Source of the DNA: Candidatus Parvarchaeota archaeon | GTDB taxonomy: Archaea > Micrarchaeota > Micrarchaeia > Anstonellales > VGKX01 | Direction of reading: 5' to 3' | DNA length: 5,445 bases | Assembly (NCBI GenBank): GCA_016866895.1 | Contig: VGKX01000077.1 | Coordinates: 1 to 5,445 of the forward strand | In this document: positions 1 through 4,891 of the stretch, piece after piece | How the letters are laid out: the number at the start of each line of letters is the position of its first letter | Position numbering within the stretch: the stretch's first letter is position 1 | Program-made: the position numbers and the translations under genes | Notes under the pieces: model-generated | What the model saw: the letters and a program-made list of their open reading frames with translations, nothing else | Database searches by the model: none | What the model was told of the DNA's origin: nothing

Positions 1-73
1 GCAAATCCTCCTTCATAAAAAGTGCCACGCGCTTTAGTTCTGAATATGGCATTCCAAAACTTTTAGGACGCAT
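1..73 (-). CDS. Partial hypothetical protein, N-terminal 24 residues, runs off left edge
   Basis: On the minus strand an ATG at 73-71 opens a frame that stays open to the window edge. It gives about 24 residues beginning MRPKSFGMPYSELKR and continuing VALFMKEDL. The composition is protein-like, with a mix of charged and hydrophobic residues. An in-frame stop lies just upstream (88-86), so 73 is the first ATG in this frame. There is no clear ribosome binding site before it. A strong GGAGG lies at 11-7 on the minus strand and could instead serve a start codon just outside the window, in which case this stretch is leader rather than coding. The product is not recognised. The gene would be divergent from the Cys-rich gene at 158. 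Confidence 0.35.
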   Translation of the reverse strand, partial: MRPKSFGMPYSELKRVALFMKEDL

Positions 74-133
74 TTTTATCCCGGGTTATTATGTCTGTTT
101 GAGGCATAACTCGCGCAAACCGCCCCATTAATA

Positions 134-148
134 CTTATACTCTTATCG
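134..148 (+). promoter_or_regulatory. Putative archaeal TATA-box promoter for the Cys-rich gene
   Basis: The core TTATACTCTTATCG (135-148) matches 12 of 14 bases of the sequence upstream of the surface-protein gene (1040-1053). A TATA centre near 138 predicts transcription starting at about 164. That would place ATG 170 on a leaderless or nearly leaderless transcript and leave ATGs 158 and 161 upstream of the start site. The box sits between two copies of CGCCCCAT (121-128 and 147-154). The assignment rests on motif and spacing only. Confidence 0.45.
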
Positions 149-157
149 CCCCATATC

Positions 158-589
158 ATGATGATTTTAATGCAATCGGATGCAACATTGGGCGTTTTAG
201 AGAAAAAATGGTTAGACACCTGCAAGGTCTTATTTGGTGCTGCTTCTGGGGAAATTGGCAGCATTGCCAAGTTTGTTCCTTGGCTTACTGAATTTAATGA
301 GCCGCTAATCCATAGAAAATCATCTGTTTCTGGCAAGGATGTTACTTATGTCATGCCCGAATATTCCGAAGGCTCAAAGTGGATTGGGTTTGAAGAAATC
401 GACTACTCAAAAAAATTCGAGCCTCTCAATATTAATGAAATCAAGGATATTGATTCACGGGTTGCCGCAGTAAAAGAGCGCATTTACTATGCTGGCAATG
501 TTGTTCTTGGCAACTCCGGCAATATTGAGCGAAGCTCAAACGTAAATGACAGCTTTTATTTTTACGAGTGCGGCAGGCTTGGCAACTAA
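158..589 (+). CDS. Cys-rich 12-residue-repeat protein, N-terminal part (frameshifted gene)
   Basis: This is the first half of a gene that appears broken by a frameshift; the rest is at 568-951 in another frame. Function is unknown to me. Residues 1-110 form a non-repetitive N-terminal domain with aromatic and acidic stretches and one cysteine (C22). From Y111 a 12-residue repeat begins (rows starting at 111 and 123), and the third row is interrupted after Y-E-C (C138). The last residues, GRLGN before TAA, look like out-of-frame tail. ATGs occur at 158, 161 and 170, none with a ribosome binding site. The TATA box at about 138 favours 170 on a leaderless message, but 158 is given here as the longest form. 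Alternatives to a real mutation are a sequencing or assembly indel near the T-rich run at 554-563, or recoding. Confidence 0.6.
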   Translation: MMILMQSDATLGVLEKKWLDTCKVLFGAASGEIGSIAKFVPWLTEFNEPLIHRKSSVSGKDVTYVMPEYSEGSKWIGFEEIDYSKKFEPLNINEIKDIDSRVAAVKERIYYAGNVVLGNSGNIERSSNVNDSFYFYECGRLGN

Positions 590-951
590 AGTATCTTGCC
601 TACGACACGCTTGGCAGGCTTTGCGAGAGCTGTTTTGGGTGCAACGGAATTGGCGAGTCGTCATTTTGCATCCGCTGCTACGAGACGTTTCGCGACAAGC
701 GCTGCTTTGAGCTTTGGATGAGCCAAAACTGCTCGGACTGCTATTACGTTTTCGGGCTGAACAACTGCGCACACTGCATGTTTTGCTTCAATGCAAAAAA
801 CCTGAATTTCGCGATTGGCAATGCACCGGTGGCGCCAGACAAGTTCAGGCAAATAAAAAAGCAGCTTCTTTCCCGGATTGCGGCGCAGCTTGAGCTGAAA
901 AAAGACCTGCCCTGGGACGTATATAATACGGGCAAAATAGGTGAAAAATAG
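568..951 (+). CDS. Cys-rich 12-residue-repeat protein, C-terminal part (frameshifted gene)
   Basis: This is the continuation of the gene at 158-589, in the -1 frame relative to it. Read from GTG 568 it is 127 residues, but that GTG has no ribosome binding site and an in-frame stop lies just before it (547-549), so it is probably not an independent start. Eleven cysteines lie at 19, 22, 25, 34, 37, 46, 55, 58, 67, 70 and 73. C22, C34, C46, C58 and C70 are exactly 12 residues apart, and CxxC or CxxCxxC motifs recur, as expected for a short-turn beta-solenoid with stacked cysteines. A helical, Lys-rich cap follows (about 90-112). From memory, similar Cys ladders ending in a CFxC-N-like row occur in uncharacterised proteins of candidate-phyla bacteria and DPANN archaea; this is not verified here. 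Metal binding or disulfide ladders are both possible. Confidence 0.65.
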   Translation: MRQAWQLKYLAYDTLGRLCESCFGCNGIGESSFCIRCYETFRDKRCFELWMSQNCSDCYYVFGLNNCAHCMFCFNAKNLNFAIGNAPVAPDKFRQIKKQLLSRIAAQLELKKDLPWDVYNTGKIGEK

Positions 952-1036
952 CAAACAGTTTGGAAATAGAAACGGGAAACCGGCTTGGTAAATAATAATT
1001 TCAAGCGTTTGGAAACTCTTCGCTCCTGTCAAATGC

Positions 1037-1053
1037 TTTTTATACTCCTAGCG
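1037..1053 (+). promoter_or_regulatory. Putative archaeal TATA-box promoter for the surface-protein gene
   Basis: A T-rich TTTTTATACTCC element resembles an archaeal TATA box. Its centre near 1042 predicts a transcription start at about 1068, just ahead of the ribosome binding site at 1074-1079. Bases 1040-1053 match the promoter candidate at 135-148 at 12 of 14 positions. Confidence 0.5.
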
Positions 1054-1073
1054 TTATCAATTTCCTTGTTTGT

Positions 1074-1079
1074 GGGGTG
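1074..1079 (+). promoter_or_regulatory. Ribosome binding site (GGGGTG) that decides the start of the surface-protein gene
   Basis: GGGGTG is complementary to the usual archaeal 16S rRNA tail. It lies 5 bases before TTG 1085 and 8 bases before GTG 1088. It lies inside the longest open frame, which begins at TTG 1070, so that longest form is unlikely to be the real start. Confidence 0.6.
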
Positions 1080-1087
1080 TTATATTG

Positions 1088-2611
1088 GTGAAAAGCACTA
1101 TTGAAACTTTGTTTACTTCTCTTTTTCTTGTGGCAATTCTGCTTGTGTTGTTTTCAATTCAGGCCATGGCCGCAACACCGGGCGAATTTGCAAAAGCCAA
1201 TTTCGATTCCGATGTGTCCTTACAGCTTGTGCCAGTAGAAGTTCCAAGTGGCTACTTTACACTTATTCTTGCTGATGGCACCGAGACATATCTTCTTGAC
1301 AAGGAGGCAAACCCAATCACAGACAAAGCAAAAGCTGCGGCCGTTCTCACAGAAGACATATACGCAAGGGCAGGCTATGAACAAAAAATCTCCAACATGA
1401 AGCAGACAATGGCAGATTTTGAGAAAAAAAGGGCTGTAAATGAGTCTGTCTGCAAGCAGTACACAGGCACTGACAACCATCCGTGCACTGACTCTGATAC
1501 CTGCAAGATTGCCTGCCAGTCATCCCCGCTTTGCCAGTCAAGCTTTTACAACGCACCGGGCTACATCGATGCGGCCGTAAGCTGGCACAAAAACTCAAGG
1601 GAATTGACCGAGAAAACCGCATCCTTTGCCTCATCAATCGATAATCTTAAATCTGGCTCTCAAGCAGCTGAAGCGCAGCTAAGTTCCCTCTCGTCAATCC
1701 AGGACAACATAGATGCAATCAACTCCAACATGATATTCCTCAGACTAATCGATGAAGGGGGCTGGGAGTTTTGCTATAAAATCGACTTTTCAAAGGAAGC
1801 CCTCGCGCAGGTAAAGTCGGACTTGCAGTCGCTGAAAGCCGACCTTGCTGCACTTCCAAAAGTAGATGCACGCTCAGGGGCGCTTGTGAATGAAAGCCAA
1901 AAACAATCATCATACATAAGTTCGCGGCCTGCAAAACTTGCGGCCTTGAAGTCAAAGACATCATCGGCAATTTCAAGGCTTTCCTCCTCCTACCTAATAA
2001 CATCCAGAAAAATCAAGCTCTCTGGAATCGAGGAAAAGCTGGATGGGCTTAAAGAAATATCCGGAGAAATGGCAAACCTAAGCTTGCAGGGAAAATATTC
2101 AAAGGCGTTTGCCCTGGAAAAAACATTTGATGCCAGGGCTTTGGAAATAGAATCAAGCCTTGCCGGGCCTGAAAAAAAACTTTCCGATGCGCTTGCCCAG
2201 GCAAAAACGCTCAAGACAAAGCTTTCACAAGCAACCGGAGCAATAACTGGCAGCCAGGCCCAAGCTGAGCTTGCGGACATGAAGCTTGTTCTTGTGCAAA
2301 TAGAATCAGGGCTATCAAAAAAATCCACTCCGGCCCTGATTGGAGAAAATTCAGTGATGCTAAAAACTCTGGACACTCAACTAACTGAGCTGATTGCAAA
2401 GCAAACTTTGGAAGGGAATGTGGTTGCGCAAAAACCTGGCCAAGGGCAGCAGCAAGGTGCAGCCATTGGCGGAGGTTCAATCGTGCCTGGCTTGCCAATC
2501 GGGGCAGTAGAGCTTGCGGCGGGAGGAGCAGCAATTGTTCTTGTACTTGCATGTGCGTTTTACTTTCTTGTAATGCGCAAGGGGCAACAGAGCAAGATTG
2601 GAAAAAAATAG
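1088..2611 (+). CDS. Secreted, C-terminally membrane-anchored coiled-coil surface protein
   Basis: This is a 507-residue protein of unknown function, probably displayed on the cell surface. A signal peptide occupies residues 1-28, with a hydrophobic core at about 12-22 (LFLVAILLVLF) and a likely cut after A26-M27-A28. A short mixed segment (29-120) follows, then a compact five-cysteine patch with C122, C133, C139, C143 and C149, which contains the stretch YTGTDNHPC. One more exported cysteine is C229. Residues about 168-440 are Ala/Ser/Lys/Leu-rich and helical, with likely coiled coils. A Gln/Gly-rich linker (about 446-470) leads to a transmembrane helix (about 473-496) and a basic tail, RKGQQSKIGKK. 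Six exported cysteines could form three disulfides. GTG 1088 is chosen for its ribosome binding site and for giving a normal signal peptide; TTG 1085 is nearly as good. The gene has its own promoter and shows no tie to the serine genes downstream. An S-layer-associated or adhesin role is speculation. Confidence 0.85.
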   Translation: MKSTIETLFTSLFLVAILLVLFSIQAMAATPGEFAKANFDSDVSLQLVPVEVPSGYFTLILADGTETYLLDKEANPITDKAKAAAVLTEDIYARAGYEQKISNMKQTMADFEKKRAVNESVCKQYTGTDNHPCTDSDTCKIACQSSPLCQSSFYNAPGYIDAAVSWHKNSRELTEKTASFASSIDNLKSGSQAAEAQLSSLSSIQDNIDAINSNMIFLRLIDEGGWEFCYKIDFSKEALAQVKSDLQSLKADLAALPKVDARSGALVNESQKQSSYISSRPAKLAALKSKTSSAISRLSSSYLITSRKIKLSGIEEKLDGLKEISGEMANLSLQGKYSKAFALEKTFDARALEIESSLAGPEKKLSDALAQAKTLKTKLSQATGAITGSQAQAELADMKLVLVQIESGLSKKSTPALIGENSVMLKTLDTQLTELIAKQTLEGNVVAQKPGQGQQQGAAIGGGSIVPGLPIGAVELAAGGAAIVLVLACAFYFLVMRKGQQSKIGKK

Positions 2612-2758
2612 GGTTTGCAATCACTCTCCCATCTCATTAAAAATGTTGCAGGGGCATACAAGAATGCAATTTGTTTAGCTTACCAAAGGCTGCATTTAGG
2701 CGGCGGAGCGACCACGTTGCGAATCAACTGAATGAAAAATTCTGACATGTACATTTTA

Positions 2759-2765
2759 GAGGTGA
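2759..2765 (+). promoter_or_regulatory. Ribosome binding site (GAGGTGA) for the aminotransferase
   Basis: GAGGTGA matches the archaeal anti-Shine-Dalgarno complement well and lies 4 bases before ATG 2770, which fixes the start. The 158-base gap before this gene (2612-2769) shows no convincing TATA box or terminator to my eye. Confidence 0.75.
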
Positions 2766-2769
2766 AAAC

Positions 2770-3828
2770 ATGCTTCTTACCCCGGGTCCAGTAAAACTTA
2801 CAGATCAAATCAGGACAGCCCAGGCAAAGGAGATGATTTCTCATCGTGGCAAGGACTTTGAGGCACTTTACTCTGATTTAGTTGGAAGGTTCAAAAAATA
2901 CGCCGGCGCAACAGACGCCTTCATAATGACTGGCTCCGGAAGCCTTGGGATAGAGGCAATAATCCTCAACTGCGTAAAAAAGGAGGAAAAGATGCTTATA
3001 ATCCAAAACGGCGATTTTGGGAGGCGTTTTGCGGATGTTGCAAGAATCTACACCAACGTAATGGAGGACAAGGTGGAACTAGGAAAGGGAATAGGCGTTG
3101 AGCATGCCAAGAGGCTTATTGACGAGTCAAATGCGCAAGTGTTTGGTATGGTCTACAATGAGACTTCTGTTGGCGTGGCAAACCAGGCAAAGGAAATTTT
3201 CAACTATGCAAAATCCAAGGGAATGTACACTGTCATGGATGCGGTTTCGGCATGGGCCGGCATGGAGCTTGACATGAATTCATTTGGCGTAGATTTCATG
3301 GCAACAGGCTCGCAAAAGGCAATCGGCTGTTCTCCTGGCATTTCGATGGTTGGAATCTCAAAGGCCGGCTATGAGCGCTATGAATCAAAGAACAATCCAT
3401 CCTACTATTCAGACTTCAAAACTTGGAGAAAATTCGGCTTGAAAAACCAAACTCCCTGGACTCCAGCAGTAAGTCCAATGTTCTCATTGCAGGCAGGCTT
3501 TGACAGGCTTGACAAGGACGGGGGGCTTGAGGCAAACATCAAACGCCACAGCTTTGCGGCGCAGTATTCGCGCGAGTGGATTGTCAGGTCAGGCTTCCAG
3601 GTTTTTGCGCAGCCGGGCTTTTATTCAAATACAATTTCCTCATTTTTGCATCCAAGGGCCGATGAGGTGAAGTCAACACTCAAGGCCAAATATGGCATCG
3701 AAATTGCAGGAGGATTCGGGGAGCTTAAAGGCAAGCTTCTTAGGATTTGCCACATCGGCAACTTTACTATTGACGAGCTTGACTTGACATTTGCCGCGCT
3801 TGATAGCCTCTTTGCCAAAATCAAATGA
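2770..3828 (+). CDS. Class V PLP aminotransferase, alanine/serine-glyoxylate type; possible phosphoserine aminotransferase
   Basis: This is a cytosolic PLP enzyme of 352 residues, slightly short for the family (about 360-390) but complete at both ends. Family hallmarks are present: TPGPVKL near the N-terminus (4-10), SHRGKDF (24-30), the cofactor-phosphate loop TGSGSLGIEA (54-63), D157 in MDAVS to pair with the PLP ring nitrogen, and K183 in TGSQK as the Schiff-base lysine. The stretch 174-193 fits the class V signature. R325 in the GKLLRICHIG segment is the likely carboxylate-binding arginine. The family transfers amino groups from alanine, serine or glutamate to 2-oxoacids such as glyoxylate or pyruvate. 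In Methanocaldococcus jannaschii a class V member (MJ0959) serves as phosphoserine aminotransferase. Immediate adjacency to serA and then serS makes that role likely here, forming phosphoserine from phosphohydroxypyruvate. Substrate specificity cannot be read from the sequence. It is probably cotranscribed with serA. Confidence 0.92.
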   Translation: MLLTPGPVKLTDQIRTAQAKEMISHRGKDFEALYSDLVGRFKKYAGATDAFIMTGSGSLGIEAIILNCVKKEEKMLIIQNGDFGRRFADVARIYTNVMEDKVELGKGIGVEHAKRLIDESNAQVFGMVYNETSVGVANQAKEIFNYAKSKGMYTVMDAVSAWAGMELDMNSFGVDFMATGSQKAIGCSPGISMVGISKAGYERYESKNNPSYYSDFKTWRKFGLKNQTPWTPAVSPMFSLQAGFDRLDKDGGLEANIKRHSFAAQYSREWIVRSGFQVFAQPGFYSNTISSFLHPRADEVKSTLKAKYGIEIAGGFGELKGKLLRICHIGNFTIDELDLTFAALDSLFAKIK

Positions 3829-3851
3829 TAAAATCAAATGATAAAATCAAA
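3817..3851. repeat. 13-bp tandem repeat (2.7 copies) over the aminotransferase stop codon
   Basis: The unit AAAATCAAATGAT occurs at 3817-3829 and 3830-3842, and a 9-base partial copy follows at 3843-3851. The first copy encodes the last residues and TGA stop of the aminotransferase. The second supplies an ATG at 3838, the first ATG of the serA frame. Each full copy contains an ATGA start/stop overlap. Confidence 0.9.
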
Positions 3852-3891
3852 CAACAAAAGTAATCCTAACAATTACTGCGGCCTTATAAAT

Positions 3892-3897
3892 GGTGGT
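3892..3897 (+). promoter_or_regulatory. Candidate ribosome binding site (GGTGGT) for serA
   Basis: GGTGG sits 4 bases before TTG 3901, the same short spacing seen for the aminotransferase. It supports TTG 3901 over ATG 3838, which has no such site. A TTATAAA just upstream (3884-3890) looks like a TATA box but is too close to 3901 to drive serA from there. Confidence 0.5.
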
Positions 3898-3900
3898 ACT

Positions 3901-4779
3901 TTGAAAATCCTTGTTGCTGACAAAACAGAGCCAGAAGTCCTTGAGAAGCTTAAGACACTTGGGGATGTTGTCTACCAGCCGTCTGATTTGAAGTCGCAGC
4001 TTGTGGACTCGCAAATTCTCATTGTCCGAAGCGCCACAAAGGTTACGCGCGAGCTTCTGTCATCAACAAGCTCCCTGAAGCTGATAATACGGGCTGGCGT
4101 GGGGCTTGACAATGTTGACCCTGTTGCGTGCAAGGAAAAATCAATCAGCGTCATGAACACCCCAGGCGCGTCCACTAATGCTGTCGCAGAGCTGGCTGTT
4201 GGCCTGATTTTCAGCCTTTTGAGGAAAATCCCCCAGGCACACGCTTCAATGAAGGCAGGCAAATGGGAAAAAAAATCCCTCACCGGTCTGGAGCTGTCTG
4301 GAAAGGCAGTCGGAATCGTTGGTTATGGAAGAATTGGCAGCGCTGTTGGAAGAATGTGCAAAGCCTTGGGCATGAGGGTTCTTTACACCAACCTTGCAGA
4401 TTTGAATGACGGGGTTGGGAAGCACGTGGAGCTTGAACTGCTTTTGGCAGAGGCTGATGTCATTTCCATACATACAGTCCTAACAGACCAGACGCGAGGC
4501 ATGTTCAATGCCCAGGCATTTTCAAAAATGAAAAAAGGCGCATATCTGATTAATCTTGCCCGAGGCCAGATTGTCGACGAGGATGCTTTATATGATGCCC
4601 TCATATCAGGTCAGCTTGCTGGTGCGGCACTGGATGTTTTTTCGCAAGAGCCCTATACGGGAAAACTTCTCGGGCTTGAAAACATTGTGCTCACCCCGCA
4701 CATCGGGGCCAGCACCAAGGAGGCACAACTGCGCATAGGGGCTGAAATCATCCAGATTATCAAGGATTTAAAATCATGA
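3901..4779 (+). CDS. serA: D-3-phosphoglycerate dehydrogenase, short form without regulatory domains
   Basis: This enzyme oxidises 3-phosphoglycerate to 3-phosphohydroxypyruvate, the first step of phosphorylated serine synthesis, in the cytosol. From TTG 3901 it is 292 residues. Features in order are MKILVADKTEP at the N-terminus, the substrate-domain segment VRSATKVTREL (from 42), RAGVGLDNVD (from 64), the dinucleotide loop GYGRIG (141-146), and the catalytic set R221 (ARGQIVDEDAL), E250 (SQEP) and H267 (TPHIGAST). It ends soon after the catalytic domain, so the C-terminal ACT and intervening domains of long SerA proteins (about 525 residues) are absent and serine feedback inhibition is unlikely. 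The usual Asp after the second strand of the NAD fold is Asn164. Starting at ATG 3838 would add an Asn/Lys/Ser-rich tail of 21 residues unlike the family, with no ribosome binding site. Another 2-hydroxyacid dehydrogenase activity is possible, but similarity to SerA is strong throughout. Confidence 0.88.
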   Translation: MKILVADKTEPEVLEKLKTLGDVVYQPSDLKSQLVDSQILIVRSATKVTRELLSSTSSLKLIIRAGVGLDNVDPVACKEKSISVMNTPGASTNAVAELAVGLIFSLLRKIPQAHASMKAGKWEKKSLTGLELSGKAVGIVGYGRIGSAVGRMCKALGMRVLYTNLADLNDGVGKHVELELLLAEADVISIHTVLTDQTRGMFNAQAFSKMKKGAYLINLARGQIVDEDALYDALISGQLAGAALDVFSQEPYTGKLLGLENIVLTPHIGASTKEAQLRIGAEIIQIIKDLKS

Positions 4780-4838
4780 AAACCATAAAGGCACTTCAAA
4801 CATACAATACACAATTCAAATCAGGAACCTCAAACTAA

Positions 4839-4880
4839 AAATAGAAACTAGGAAATAGAAACTAAGAAAAAGAAAACAAT
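4839..4880. repeat. 14-bp A-rich tandem repeat between serA and serS
   Basis: Two near-identical 14-base units (AAATAGAAACTAGG at 4839-4852 and AAATAGAAACTAAG at 4853-4866) are followed by a degenerate third (4867-4880). They fill most of the leader of the seryl-tRNA synthetase gene. Twelve bases, GGAAATAGAAAC (4851-4862), recur at 962-973. Confidence 0.8.
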
Positions 4881-4891
4881 GGGTTTTGCAA

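Noticed and set aside
76..89. Near-palindrome TTATCCCGGGTTAT as an operator
   Set aside because: Only the six-base core CCCGGG is truly symmetric; the flanks do not pair fully.
952..962. CAAACAGTTTG inverted repeat as a terminator after the Cys-rich gene
   Set aside because: The arms are only 5 bases with a 1-base loop and no T-run follows, so it cannot form a useful hairpin.
2211..2624. Long minus-strand open frame of 137 codons opposite the surface-protein gene
   Set aside because: Shadow of the real gene: repetitive Gln/Leu/Ala/Pro-rich product and no ribosome binding site.
2691..2730. GC-richer patch before the aminotransferase as a possible RNA gene or gene remnant
   Set aside because: No cloverleaf or stable fold could be traced by eye and no frame continues through it.
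3884..3890. TTATAAA as an internal promoter for serA
   Set aside because: Expected transcription would begin downstream of the TTG 3901 start, so it cannot serve that start; chance occurrence in an A/T-rich spacer is likely.
4776..4838. Small frame of 20 residues (MKTIKALQTYNTQFKSGTSN) whose ATG overlaps the serA stop as ATGA
   Set aside because: Too short, with no ribosome binding site and no recognisable features; the overlap alone is weak evidence for a gene.
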